The notes beneath the pieces were generated by a model, which ran no database searches, was not told the origin of the DNA, and was given only the letters and a program-made list of their open reading frames with translations. The position numbers and the translations under genes were made by a program. From Phoronis australis (lineage: Eukaryota; Phoronida; Phoronidae): DNA of 64,000 nucleotides. Below, one piece after another: positions 46,301 through 59,387 of the stretch. Position 1 is the first letter of the stretch. Every line of letters starts with the position of its first letter. The stretch covers positions 405,311-469,310 of the forward strand of contig NMRA01000347.1 in NCBI GenBank assembly GCA_002633005.1, read 5' to 3'.

Positions 46301-49300
46301 TACATCATACGCCATGTATTTAAATTACACAATGTTAGTTGTTTTAGATATCGCAATAAGTGTGTATCTCCATAAACTCGTGTGTCCTCATTTTTGTGTA
46401 TTAAACACGTACATGTAGACGAATGCAGGTTCACTTATTGATTTTAGGCATTTGTCTTTTTCGCCACACATTTTTTGGAATTGACGCAGTTGGATAACCT
46501 GTACCCAAACGTTGAAAAGTAAGTAAAACATATGTTTAATGTTAAAATAAATATTTTGTTGTACAAGAAACGTCAATGCTGTAACGGTATCTTAGTTGTG
46601 CGTGTCAATATCTTTCATACAATGACGAAGCTCGCTTAGGACGCGTCACCTTGTCTTTTTATCAGTCTTTATGGGTGTCGTTGAATGAGAAAAGCTCCTG
46701 TAGGACCTTAGACAATTGTCATCATATCTCAGGAATGTCAGATTACGTTCACAAACTATGTTTGCTACGCATTGTTCTTTAAAACGCTGCTGATTGGATA
46801 TTGTGTTTGAGGGGATGTCAGAAACAGCACTTTATGGTAAAAACCAAAGGTTGCATAAAACGGAAACGAAATGACCATTTAGACATAGCTGTAATAACGT
46901 TGAACATTTATATCAGGCAAAATTTGTTCATGTTATTGAACGTGGGGGTTTGTTGTGAATATATTCGTTTTTGATCTCATTTACAAGAAGGGCCTGGTTT
47001 CTTCACCCAATTAATGGTTACATCCTACACTAGCAACAATCTTTTACTTTCATGAAATAGTTGGATTTTATTGAGATAAAATTAATGGTTTTGAAGATGT
47101 TTGATTGAATGCACAAACTTGCCGATAAGGTTGTACACAACCTCAGTGTACTGAGAGCAAGGCACTGAATTGTATTGAAAGACATGCTATATGGTAGTGA
47201 TCTGTAATACACTGTATCGTTTCAGTTATTACTTCGAAGTCCTCCGAATATTCAGCAAGGAGGCGGGTGTCGACAAGATAAGTTATTCCCACGTGCTTTC
47301 GAAAGGTAAAACAGACGAGAGGCATTACGGTATGTCACGTGCGGTTTGTGTACGACAGAAACTACCTTCCTACATAGATCGCTTGATCGTCACGTGTGCA
47401 TGCATCCCGTGTGAATTTCCTTGAAAAACAAGTCACCATTGCCATACCGCATGATGCCTGAGGCATACACCTGGCGGGTATACGGCAGTGTGTGTATTAA
47501 AGTCTATTCCCATCAAGTGTCCATCGATTTTCATTGGCTGGTTCATGATGCCGCTTCATTGACATCAGCATGTTTGCCATCTTGTTCATCATTTCAGCAC
47601 CTAAGGCACATTGACTTTATCTGATATTTGTCTTATATTACAACTGACAACATTTAACCTGATGGCGCAGCAGTCAACGGGCAAATAACCTAGGTCTGAC
47701 CTCAACTGACGTAATCAACTTTTTTCAGCCAGTTAAGTCCCATAATTAATTCTGCCAGTTATAAACTACACCCAGTTTGCCGAAGGCGCATTTTTACCTA
47801 TTTTTCGGTAGCTTTATTTCTTCTGTTCACACACGTTAAAACTACATTTCCTCAACATTTTTCCTGTAAGACAACCCACTCATGCTCATAAAATCAGTTT
47901 CTTCAAATTCCTCGGCACGCGACAGGACTCAGTTTCTATTACAAACAAGAACATGGAAAACATCTACGACTCAGCGCTTATTTAGAGCTGGTTGGCCACC
48001 CTTAGGTTGAGCATTTCTTGTTACTTTAGTACCCTTTGACACAGCGACATCTGTCGTGAAAAGTACCACTGTTCAAGAGTGTGGTTACTTTAGTTGCTGG
48101 CATAGTCGGCACCGATACGTGACAACGGGTTATGGCGATTGTAACGAGTTAAGATAGAGCGTATTTTGGCGAAAGCTTTCTTGTTATTATGCTTATTCAC
48201 AAATTTTAGTTATTCTAGAATAATGTGACGAGTAATTTACGAGGGTACATACATGTATGTCTTACTGGAAATTTCCCTCGTCCGTATGATATTTGGTTAA
48301 TTTTCTCCGCTGTGTATAGCTGTCAATATTGAGCTCTTAATCGTGGCGGTGTAACACCACGTGGTTCATCTTGAATGGTGTCGAACAAGCCGGCACCGCT
48401 AGTCACGGGCAGTGCGTACACGGGGCATTTTGAATCCGAAATATCTGTGCATAGTGCCAGCTGTGGGGTTGTAATTACCGTGCTGGAGAGACTACATTTC
48501 AAAGTTGATTTGTTTTTCTGTCCTAGGGTTACAATTAGCGGAGGTATCGGCTCTACCCAAGTCTGTGGTTGAACACGCTAAAGAGGTTGCGCAGAAAATC
48601 GCCAAGCAGAAACAGGTACTGACGCTTGATTTCAAAACGCCATTTATCTTCTATTTATAGCTACCCATGCAATAACAAGTTTTTAGTTAATTTTGCCTTA
48701 AAACACAGGTGAACAGAGATGATCACGTAGTCTTGTTTCTTTAAAACAATATTGAACGTCGTGTTTCGGTGTCCCTTACTAATCCGCTGTTGGTGTCTAA
48801 CTGGTGAGTGTTAAAGCACTGTGTACAGTTGTATTCAGCTGAAGACGCTTTCCCATTATAAGGGGACTGTGTTTTCTGGAAAGTCTTTAGTCTAAGATTG
48901 TCGCGCAATTTGCCTATAACGTTACAGTGTAGATACACTCTTTGCCGGCTTAGCAGACGCTGTAAGGAGTTTTCAAACTTGTTCCAAACTGTTAAAGACT
49001 GGGGACGGTTATACAACACTACTTTACATTAGAGTGGAAGACTTGATGTGAGCTATACACGGGCTTCAGTTTGTATACTTGGTTGCATGAGCTGAGGGCA
49101 AAGTTTACATAGTATGACGTCACTTCGTGAACGGAGTTTTGGACAGAAGACTGTGTAGAAAGGTCGAAATGAGAAAATTGAATCCATAGAGCGCTCAACG
49201 GCAGGTTGCCGACCAAACACTTCATGTTATTCTTGGTTAATGAATAAACCGATAAGTAAATAGCAAAAAATCCTATTTGAACAAAGAGTACCACATTGCC

Positions 49301-49671
49301 AAGGACATCTCACGTACAGGAGTAGGATTGCTTATGTTTTACCGCCAGGTGTTCCCCTTGGTAAAGGAATTAAGGCTTGTCCGCTGTGTGAGTACTCTTA
49401 TATACTCAAAAGGCATCTTTCACCACGTATTCGTCAAAAGCTCACATGCAATTATAAGATAAATGCTCTTATAAAATTATGTGGATAATCATTCCTATAG
49501 GTGAGCAACACATCAGTTGTCGAATCTCGTAAGCAGAGAGCCATGTTCAAGCTCGCAAGTCGCCTTGTTCAGACGGCCATGAGTTCTCGACTGAGTCGGG
49601 ACAGTCTGCGGGTTTATTTACAAAGTTTGAAGTCGCAGTATTTCAAGGACATCGCCGTCACGGAAGAGTAA
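34387..49671 (+). CDS. MSH4: MutS homologue 4, meiotic crossover factor
   Basis: MSH4 pairs with MSH5 and stabilises recombination intermediates in meiosis; it has no mismatch-binding N-domain. Exons: 34387-34599, 35091-35214, 35492-35558, 36292-36413, 37476-37619, 38026-38297, 38581-38700, 39147-39159, 39899-40137, 40417-40429, 40729-40774, 41439-41563, 42161-42255, 42570-42617, 44417-44584, 45192-45264, 45385-45449, 46448-46518, 47226-47329, 48527-48615, 49501-49671 (TAA at 49669-49671). Phases join throughout, giving 793 residues. Landmarks: [48 protein letters not shown]; Walker A GPNMSGKST (about 544-552), interrupted by an intron; [11 protein letters not shown]; Walker [10 protein letters not shown] (about 620-628); FFATHFLEL. 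Start: the conserved part begins at about 34451 (possible acceptor TATAG before it), but the frame is open back to ATG 34387 and FIAIVEGRG fits the family, so I use that ATG. The long disordered N-terminus of human MSH4 (about 150 residues) is absent or in an unseen exon. Confidence 0.95.
35686..35758 (-). mobile_element. Retroelement tail-like fragment, copy 2
   Basis: Reverse-complement counterpart of 28442-28510, in an MSH4 intron. It abuts the 31-bp tandem repeat, which begins at 35753 within the shared CTTGAGAATG border; terminal tandem repeats of this sort are common at retroelement ends. Confidence 0.45.
35753..35845. repeat. 31-bp tandem repeat, three units
   Basis: Three consecutive units starting at 35753, 35784 and 35815, each beginning CAAGTGCAGCGTGCGGGGCT. 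Units 2 and 3 are identical and unit 1 differs by one base. It is more GC-rich than its surroundings. Confidence 0.95.
37284..37440. mobile_element. CAGTGGCGGATYC-type MITE, copy 1
   Basis: Begins CAGTGGCGGATTCGGGG and ends CTTGGATCCGACCCC, and is flanked on both sides by TACTGAA (37277-37283 and 37441-37447), a plausible target duplication. It aligns along its length with 45760-45916. The size, ends and 7-8-bp duplication fit a hAT-like non-autonomous element. It ends 35 bases before an MSH4 exon (37476). Confidence 0.65.
39147..39159 (+). other. MSH4: MSH4 13-nt microexon 1
   Basis: CCTAAGATAAATG between TTTTATAG and GTAAGT. It adds Pro-Lys-Ile-Asn plus one base and is required to join FAVK (exon ending 38700, phase 0) to GLLDVARR (exon from 39899, phase 1). 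Human MSH4 has RSNINEFLDIARR at this place, so both length and the Ile-Asn residues fit. Confidence 0.88.
40417..40429 (+). other. MSH4: MSH4 13-nt microexon 2
   Basis: ATAAAGCTGAATG between TATTTCAG and GTATGT. It encodes Ile-Lys-Leu-Asn plus one base and bridges TSTDL (ending 40137, phase 0) to [11 protein letters not shown] (from 40729, phase 1). The human counterpart reads IKMNE, an excellent match. Confidence 0.9.
45760..45916. mobile_element. CAGTGGCGGATYC-type MITE, copy 2
   Basis: Starts CAGTGACGGACTT and ends GGATCCGCCATTG, giving imperfect terminal inverted repeats (about 9 of 13), and is flanked by CAAAT on both sides. The interior shares GGGTGCGAATGT/GGGATGCGAATGT, GGGCAAAATCCTG and a C-rich block with copy 1. 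It lies in an MSH4 intron. Confidence 0.65.
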
Positions 49672-49850
49672 ACTGGTCAGAGTACCTTGTCAAACAACGG
49701 AAGTGACGTCACTCAGCTGCCGGATGGAACGTGCTGATATTTCTGTCTAGCTTGGAAATAATTGCCACTGATGTTAAACATTTTTTACTATTGTACAGGA
49801 CATGTTCTCAGAACGCAATTACTTAACATAAACAATAAAGATGCAATAAA
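49672..49850 (+). terminator. MSH4: MSH4 3' UTR with two poly(A) signals
   Basis: AATAAA occurs at 49834-49839 and again at 49845-49850, about 165-180 bases after the stop codon, so a short 3' UTR is likely. About 330 bases of sequence without recognised features follow before the stop codon of the convergent hydroxylase gene. Confidence 0.6.
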
Positions 49851-50177
49851 TATATGTTTAATAACGATACAATTTGAACAACTTCAATGTTAAATGTTGA
49901 CGTGCAATTAAAATCAAAATGGCGGCAAAAATAACATTGCTGTATTTTAGTTGTCATACCTCGACGTTCCTAATGCACGCACGTGGATGAAAACGAAGTC
50001 ATTGGCTTTAGTATTCTGGCGTTATCGGCACTTTTCAGTCGATGAACTTGTCAATTATTTACATGAAATAATAATACGGTAGCAGTTATGAAAATACCAG
50101 AAGACCCGATGACAACCACATGGTTATAAATTTGATGCGAGACTCAGATCAGTAACGTACATGTACATTTGAACCCG

Positions 50178-53100
50178 CTAGACGACTTGGTCACATATAC
50201 TAGACGACTCTTTTAACGAAAGAATAACTTTGGGTGGTGAGATTCCGTTCCATAAACCCTGAAAATAAAAACTCAGTATTAAAACGTGTATTCTAAAACT
50301 GTGCTTTATTATTCTCTCGTAAATCTTTCAGATTTTCATGAGAATGCTAATAACCTACCATACATGTGCATGTAACTGTGGGGAGAATTTCGTGACTGCT
50401 TCTGTAAGTAAAAGTGTCTGCGTTCTCACTTTTTCCATAAGCCAAGGAAAGAAAACACAAACTCTGACGCTTCTTTGACCTATTTGAATCCAGCAAATAC
50501 CAGTCGATGTAGCAAGCTAATTCATTGATTCAGTGTATGTAAACAAGTCTAACAAAATTCAAACTTACAGGAAACCGCTGACCATTTGTTCTGTTACACT
50601 GAACGGACAGTGGGCCTACGTCATATAATTCTTGCAAAGTTTGAACGTTCTCGTTTTTCCAATCCACCGCTGAGTAGTTGTCCCTATAAGACTTTTTCCT
50701 TGATGTCTTCATATTATCGCTCCTGTGAGAAAGATGGAAGATTTTGTGAGATATAAGGGAATTACGACACGCATAATGTGGCACCTACAATACTGACAAC
50801 GACACAGTAGTTGGATGCCGTCTGTGCGTGCATAGTTTTGAGAAAATATGCGCCAAGGGAACTGTAGAAGTAAGCCGGGAGTGCAGAAATTTTAGTGCGC
50901 CGTTGTTGGCGTGCGTCATTGGTTTCACAATACGGAACTGAAAGAAGAAGTTATGGCGCTGTTTGCAGAACACTAGCACAAGGTGCATGGGAAGCATAGA
51001 ACTTAGTAGTGTGGGTCCTGCTGCCGTTATTTTGAAATTATCGCCATTATTATTGTTATTAGATTTAGACTTATTATTACTGTTACTGTTGTTGTTATTA
51101 TTTATCTTAAAACTGCTATTGGTCTTATTTGCATCTTGAAATGCTCGAGATAAAGTTTTAGTACCGATGGCTTGAGCACAGAACGTATACGCCTCCAAGT
51201 ACTTTAAACCCATTGCACAGAAGTGACATGACTTACAATTTCAAATAGTCAAAGTACAGCTGCAACGTGTGGGTGTCTATAGCGCTCTTGCAGACCTGAA
51301 GGTCTACACGAGGGTAGTAATGGATGTAGTTGACGCACATTTCGTCGGAAATTGCAAATCCTCCCTGGAACGGCACGAACAGAAATATTAAATCCATTGT
51401 TATTCTCCATGAGTTTTTTTCATTATAGACAAGTGTAGCGCTGTTGTCGACGTTTAGACTATGTGTAGTGTGCGTCGCTAACACTGTTATTGGGCATATT
51501 TCATTTATAAGACCTTCAAAATTTACTCGACCTTCAAGAGCTGCAGGTACCACTGGTCCCTCAGAGAGAAGCACGGAAATCGACTTACCATTGTGACATT
51601 TGTTCTGTCAGCTGTTCTATATTTACATATTGTAGTCAACGAGTCCCCCTGTAAAGAGAACCATTGCTGTAGATAGCCAGCTATGGGATTTCATGAACTG
51701 AACGAAGCTAGAACTCATGAGACTGAAGGAGAAGACGAAAGAGACAATGCACCAGTGAATTAGTGAACATGGAACAACAAAGGCGTTCCTGCTAATGATG
51801 CTTGTAGACAAGTAGATCTCTTTAACCCCCATAACCCCACAAGGTTCGCTTATCTCAATGAAATCACTTCACAATTATCTACACTGTAGGCTGCACCATT
51901 CTTTCTTTTGCTTCTCACTTCCTCAGTGCCGGGTCACGGTTTCATGGGGCACCTAAGCTATAAATGCACGGGTGACCTAAATTGACATTTGAGTTGTCCC
52001 CTGTCGTCAATGCTTTTCCAACCATTCCCCTAATAATTGGCGCAATGTTTCCTGAGCTTCTAGCCCCCAAGTGGCTACCAATTCACCCACACCTCTCTCC
52101 CTTGTGGAAACAATCCGTGACTACGAGGGTTGGGTCCTACTTTGTACAAGGCCTCTCACCTTAAGTTTATTTAACTTAATGGAAAATCCTGCACTGAAGC
52201 GCTCAGTGCTAGAACCTCAGGTGCTTGGCATCGTTAGTGTTCACCATGACGTAGGCCTCAAAATTAACATACATGTACTTATCGTCAGGTCAACGAATGT
52301 TCCTAATCTATGTACACTATGGCGACTACCGTGACAATAATTCTTAGCCAATGATATTTACCGGTAACACGTGGACTGGTTTCGGAAGCATTCTGATTTC
52401 TTGGAAATGAGGGCTGTAGTGGTCATCGTGGTTGAGGTCGTCCAGCTGAATCCCTCCCCTGCTGTGGGTGGTGTGAATTGAGCGGCCGGTCAGGTGAGCG
52501 TGCAGTTGGGAAGCAAATACTTTAATACCGCCTTGAGGTAAACCCTGCAAAATAGGCATGACAATGACATTTTATTTTTTCATTCTAAGAAACAATCTTT
52601 TTCCTGTAATATATTGCAGATTTCTGATTTCATACGCTTGGCACAGCCATGCGATTCACTAAGGTTTGCTATTCAGCGATAAACGTTTCCCAAAAGCTTG
52701 TTTGTCGAAACATATAATACGACTAAGGCCCAAACAGATGCGTTCAATTGGATTCTTTTTTTATCAAAAAAAAAAAATATTTTGTGTACAATTTTCAAAC
52801 CAATCACGGCATCACTTGTCGACATCTTTATTAAATCCGAAAAAGCGTCACCATTTCTTCTACAGTGAGCTCCCATTTACCTCAGCTGTGCATTGTGGTA
52901 CACAATAACCGCTGACGTAGAACTCGTCCAATCCAGGAGGGATGGCCATTGTGTCGATGTACTGTAGTCCAAGCTCCATGCACCCAGCATCGTACTGCCG
53001 TAACTGTGACGTGTACGTGAATTTCATGCCTGAGCTGTCGACTATATCTGGGGGTGACAAAATGTAGTGGTACAGTGCTTCCACTCGTTAAGAGTGATCT

Positions 53101-56100
53101 TTAGTAATGAAGAGCGCCGGTGTAAATTTTGCAATCACATCCACTATCATAAAAATAAGAGCGTTTTTTCAGCAAGATTCATCGTAACGGTTTCAAATGT
53201 TGTTTATGCTGGACCTCTGCAGATGGTTTTTAGTCCTCTTTGCAGACCGTCTATTGTTGGACAGTTGCTGTAACTATGCAATACATATTGTTCTAACAAC
53301 AGAACATATTTTCACTCATCGTACACATAAACGTAGTGCGAAACGCTTACTTGATAGTTTGTCTGGGTTGTTGTAGTGAATTTCAAGCATTACAAAAGGA
53401 GAAAAGTTATGGCCACCAACAGGAGCGCCAGCCTCATCAGGATACACGAACGCCTGAAATGTGATAGCAAATTATTCACATCAGTCGACAACGTGGTTCA
53501 AAAAGTTCTTTTTCTGCGCCATATGTTTCCTTTATTATATGGTAACCTACAATCTTCACATTAGAATATGTCAGTTTTATCAGTGTTCACCCAAAGAATC
53601 TATTAATAATACACAAGAAATCTTACGGTCTCGTTTCTGAAAGTTCGACATTTCAGTGGACCTTATTGCTGTTAAATTTACTAAAAATGAATGTCGTTTT
53701 CTGTAATTGGCATTTGCTCTTAAGCCCTGCATCCCAGTATCTGTTTCACAAACAAATTTCCAACACTGTTTTCAGCATGATAAACTGTTGCAGTGCCTAG
53801 TGTCTTAGATGTTGTGCTGAGAGTAGATGTCGTGGGATTATGATCGAAAGGGCGATGGGCGGTGGCCTAGAATAGTTTTCAAAACAAAATGACGATTTTT
53901 TCGAATAGCTCCTGGCTTCGTTGAACTTACGGTGAAAAGTAACAGAAGAGAAACGGGCGCCTTGAAATAATGCTCAATTATATGTAAATCTGTACCACAA
54001 AAATTTAACATGAGGATTATGTCTTTGAAGACCTGTCCCATATACATACATGTACATGTATAAGTACGAAAATCATGAAACGACGCTGGTAAATGCTCAG
54101 CGAATAACAAACACTTTAAAAGCAACCAATATAGGGACTTCAATAGCTAAATACGTTTAATCTTTAGCAAAACTACGGTGTGAATGAGTTGCCCCTCTCC
54201 ATCTAATACCTCGGCTCCCATGGCCCAGGCGCCGATCACTTTCTTGCACGACTTCAGTCGCTGCGGTTTCGTCATAGCCATGCACAGTCCATTGTAGCGC
54301 GGAATCTCTGTCCCTACGGGCACCTCACAGTGAAACACCTCCATGTGGTGAACAAGGCCCTCACTGGCTTTCTCTATGTATGGCTCGAACTTGACGATGT
54401 GATGCTTGACCGGAAGTTGCGGTATCCTATGCGTACTACACCAATAGGTGGTCTCTGTAGCCGGAACGTGAACCTGAGGTAACAGTACGTATGCGATTGT
54501 GGACAACGAGTAATCTTATTTGTGTTAAGAATAAATGGGAACATAATATTTAGTGTCCACTGTAATTTTCTTGGCAATGATAGACCTGTGTTTGAAATGA
54601 AGGTGTCATGGCCGTAACCGTAGTAGGCCGTAACAGTTAAGCAACTGGCAAAATCAACAGTCAGAATGCCCACTCAGCAATCTACGCCTACTACAAGGAA
54701 TTTGTTATTTTCAAAAATTATGTATTTGCATAAACTATCTATCATATAGGTCTGTCCGTCGTGTCTGTCGGTTTGGCTGTCTGTCTGTTTTGCCTGTTTT
54801 TTCTGTTAGTTATACTTATGATTTATACGTGTATATCCATACTTAATGTCTGTAAAACACCATATTGGCCTTCTGTGTTCAAGTAAACAAATCATTTGTG
54901 AAACTGTGAAATCAGTAAAAATAACGACCGATGAATAAATACAGGTTACCTTGTTATGGCGTATTTCGAATGTTTTAACGTTCGAAGGTATGCTGGGAAC
55001 TGGTAAATTTGGCTTCAGCAACTGCGCCCTCTGGAGGCCAATAGACATCGATGAGATATTCAATCCTTCGATACTATACAGTTCACCTGCACCCCAGAAG
55101 AATATTATATGTGTGGTCCCATCCTGCAAAGACAACGGGATAACTGTGGGATTGCTGGAAATGGACAATGACCTCTGACCTTTTGGCTGGAGCTTAGTGT
55201 GTGAGCTCGAGCACAACAAGGTACACTAGTTCTCATTAGGAGCTCGAGAACGACAAGAGAGCCAAGTGTGCGGCCAACTATGTCGCACAATCTGGGTGAG
55301 AACTTCGTGGATGGTGTTGAATTCGAGCCATGTTTTTGCCAAGGTAACACGTCATCAACTCCTTTCGTCCAAATGCTAGGACAGACTTCCACGTTTTGGG
55401 AACGAGTTCTGTGTGACAGAACACTATAGGGGAAGCGCAACTGTTAAGGTGGTTTTATGAATCCGCCTTCTGAAACAAATGTCAGTTTTTGACCGATACA
55501 ACTTACCTAGTACATGAATGAACCTGGTATCAAATTGTCCCTGAGTGAAATTAAAGACGATTTCAGGACTTCGAAAAAATAGCTGCTGGTTGGGACAAGC
55601 TTTTACATTGTACAAGTTGGCTTGACACAGCAGTGGTGTGGTGGGGCGTAGGCGCACGTACATGTAGGCACAGCCAACCACCTTTTGGCATTTAAACGTA
55701 GCGCCTACGCACGGTAAGTTATGTTATAGGTCGAAATCAGTGCACTGGCTTTTAGTTTTCAAGGTAATACGGTGTACATTGGGAACCTACTTACCTCTAG
55801 TTTTACCACTACATTACTGGTAAAGCATGGGCTCAAATGAAAACTACCAGGTCTGTGCTAATCCCCAAATCACTTCTCATCCGAGAAAGGGCAAGCCAAG
55901 TTGACACCATTTTTAAAGTGGTAAATACTGTAGTTTAAATCAAAAGTTCGCTTTTTGGACCGAAAGCGAGTTTGTAGTCGCTTTCATATATATTCAAAAG
56001 GAAAGATGACGTGGCACTACTTTTGTCATAAACATTTTGAATAAAAATCGAAGAAACCTTTAATGAAATCGTGAAATTTATTTTTGCTCTGATTTAAATA

Positions 56101-59100
56101 CACTGTTCTTTCTGGTTTTGTCGAAACTTCTTCAAAGCCAGAGTCTGTTGCAGCCTAGACTATAGTACGTTGTCTATAATCTATGGTTGCAGCCTACTGG
56201 GAGACCAACTTAGCAGGATATAAAAGTTTGCCATAATGGAACTACTTGTCTCGTCTTGGGCCACGCACGCACATGAGCATAACTATAAACGTGCACAATT
56301 GGATCGAGCATGCTGTTTGTAAGTTCAATTAAAATAGACTACATCTAGGCTCTCTCGGCGTAAGTTATGGTACAAGTATATGCACCATTGTCCCCAATAA
56401 AGGTTTTCTGTGGCGATTCACCAAAAATGAAGGCAGTGTGTGATGTGACTCATCTGCGTATGAATGTGTGGTAGAGATATGCGTCTTACTTTTAGTTATT
56501 TCCTGTAAACCATATTGGACGAACATAGACCTTTAAATGACGGGAAAAGAGTCAATGATAGAATTAACACGAGAATTTTTAATCGACGTATAGAAATTAC
56601 AAACATTTCATTCATTTCGTCATACCAGTCACCACAGAATAGGAATGCCGAATGGACATGCCATCAGTGCGCTCTCAGTTCCATCTACATGTGGTTTTGA
56701 CAGCACGTCTTTGTTAAACTCTTCAATTTTCTGCTCAAGTGCATACAGAAGAATGAAATAATTAATATGATGGGTACACTATAAGACAGACGCAGTAGTG
56801 TTGAGCACTTCATGACAACCAATTTCAAAGAAATAAGGATAAAATAAGAATGAAGTGATTGTTTTAATAAAGCTAAAAGAAGACCTCTGAGATCCATTCG
56901 AACCGTGCTGCATCAAGAACGCATTCTTAACTCGTTTCATCTTGTGACGATCGCAAAATCGTATCAAAATATTCAATACTCGCTATTGTCTATGTCTGGA
57001 TATACAATGTCGTAAACTCTAAAATGACTGCGCTCCATATGACTTTAAAGCAGCGCGCCTTATGATCAAGCGATCAACAAAAACAAAATCAAGTAGTTCG
57101 CCTTATAACAGTGATGTCGTCATAGCCGATGAAACGACAATCACTTAAACGGAATATAAAACACAAATACATGTCTGTAAACAGATATCGAGAGCTGTTC
57201 CAATTCAATAAACTAGAAGACAGCATTCTTTAATTAAAGCTGATTAAACGCCGTTTTATCGTCGCTATTATTGATTAATCTTTTGACAATTGCCTCGCGG
57301 CACCGGAAGTTAGTCCCCGCAGCTTTGATGTTTAACTGACGTCGTTTCATTCACTGGCAATCATACAATACCTTTCGGTTATAGTATTCTAGGGAAAAAT
57401 GATGTAAAATGTACGCTTCCAACGACCCCCGTGCACTTGAGAGTTATTTTGTCTTGCCGATGCCTCATTGTCTGAACGGCTACCTCGATGAAAACAATTC
57501 AATGGCTAAATAATGCATGGTGCCATTAACTGTGAATATCTACAGCGGATATTAAAGCAATAATGAACGATTTGTGAAGAGTCACACGTAAGCTTGGTTA
57601 TTAATCTTGTTTGGCGAAATCCAACTCTCATATGGAATAAGGAAACACTAAATTAATCCTGCTCATGTCTTAATATGCTGTTGTCACTAGAATCAATTCA
57701 AAGACACTCTTCGGAAATATACCCTTTCACCCACCGCGCATGCGCACATGCAAACTCCGTGTCTTTGGAACTGATACCAAACCTGTTTCAGGTTATACGG
57801 TATGGACGGACACTAACAACGAGTAGATCATTTAAAATGTTTCAACGCACTGCAACCCATGTCAACTATCAATATTTGTAGCAGGTTCAAGCATTCCTCA
57901 CAAACGTCTACTAAATCGGTAAACGTTACTAACGTTTTTCATTGCAGTTGATAAATCGCCCCTTGTAAGTCACACAATTCCTTTTTAACCCAATAAGGTA
58001 TTGGTTAGCGAATCGCAACATTTCATCTCAAACCACACACTAGTTATGAGACAGCATGCGATGAAACCAATTTTGAGATTAAGATATCTTTAATCTAAAA
58101 CTTGAATTTTCAAATTTGATTAAGGAACAGCTGCTCGAGAGGACGAACTTCCGGTTTACTTCCTGAGTTAGTACCACGCCACAGCTGTAACAATACTAAC
58201 ATTTCTATGCAAATTTATTGTTCATTTGTTATAGTAGAAAAACCTTAACACTGCTCCTGTCATTGCTGGTTTTGTTTGTAGTATTGAAAACGATAGATGA
58301 GGAAAGAACTTCCACATTTTCTTTTTGGAAACTTTCATAGCTGCAAAAGTGTTGTTGAACAATAGTAGCATTTCTTACCTTTTCATTACCAATATTAAGT
58401 TGAATAAAGACGCCATCTTAACGTTCAAACCAAATGTCCTAAGTGTATGTGACATGTGACTCGTGTTATAGGCCTACCCAAATCCCGAAATATCACACTG
58501 CTGCAGTGATTCTCGGGTAGTTACCTACAATGCAACGCGTAGGGAGCTGGCACTTTTCTGACACGTTCCTTGCTGCTGCCCAACATAACATCATTTTGCA
58601 TCCAAATTAGTTACTAGTCATGAGGAAAATAAATTTGCCTTTTCAGTGTTGTCTACCGAATGTTGACATAAACTTTTTGACGAGTGGTGAACGATATATT
58701 TATTTTCTTTTTTGCCCGACGCTGCTCAGACTATTTGAAATCAGTTATACAATACACAATCTAATTTTTCCGCAACAGGAGACTTGATAAGAAAAGATGG
58801 GAACATTGTTTTAAAGCCACAATGAACCTACCTACAGCGGTCAAATCTCTCTACTTTTTAGACCACTTTCTCCCGTAAAATAAGTCTTGATTTGAATTTC
58901 ATTTAGTTAACACAAAAAATACAAGAAAAATGGAAGTAATTGAAAGTACAAGTGGAAACACGGAAAGCACAAAAGTCAGAGACTTGTTCCTTAGGGGTTA
59001 CGAAGAACTTCCGGACGATTGAGGGCCTGGGGGACACAGTAGTGATGGAGATTAAATGAAAAGGGTGAGACAACTTATGGGGTGTGATATGCATCAACAC

Positions 59101-59387
59101 AGTGTCAACTGTTTACGGATCCGGAAATCGCATCGAATTTTGAGTGATCAACTAGTTAGGACCAGATTAAAAACAGTGAGTGTTCTGAAGTAAAAAGTTA
59201 TGTTTTATCGTCAAGTTGGTTTGTACCAGTTTTAACTTACCTCAATTTTATAATCTTGATCGTCACACGTGTCAAAATGGCGAGCAAACACCAAGGACAC
59301 GTCACCTTTTCTTCTCCTGATATCCAATAATTCATAATTTTGCTCGTCATCGGTGTGTAAAATTCCTTCAGCGTCTGTCCAAGTGTC
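50178..59387 (-). CDS. DBH-like: Dopamine/tyramine beta-hydroxylase-type copper monooxygenase, 5' exon(s) not found
   Basis: A copper type II, ascorbate-dependent monooxygenase that in its family hydroxylates dopamine or tyramine in secretory vesicles. Exons: 59241-59387, 54950-55123, 54210-54473, 53351-53453, 52881-53047, 52362-52544, 51589-51648, 51237-51364, 50569-50722, 50178-50258 (TAG at 50178-50180); 486 residues. It begins inside the DOMON domain (DTWTDAEG); the signal/anchor and early DOMON, about 100-120 residues, should be on an upstream exon beyond or unseen in the window. All copper ligands are present: His-His in LVHHMEVFHC (149-150 of the fragment), His221 in LEIHYNNP, HAHLTGR (300, 302) and Met375 in DEMCVNYIHYYP. 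The stretch DDHYSPHFQEIRML is much nearer to DBH than to MOXD1 as I remember them. Whether the substrate is dopamine or tyramine cannot be told. The intron 55124-59240 contains nothing recognised. Confidence 0.93.
51040..51115. repeat. Imperfect ATT/GTT microsatellite
   Basis: A low-complexity run of TTATTATTG and TGTTGTTGTTATTA-type triplets in a hydroxylase intron. It accounts for the Asn/Ser-rich artefactual reading frame on the other strand. Confidence 0.8.

Noticed and set aside
50785-51213. 142-codon minus-strand frame with Asn/Ser repeats
   Set aside because: The repetitive part is the ATT/GTT microsatellite; it lies in a hydroxylase intron between confirmed exons.
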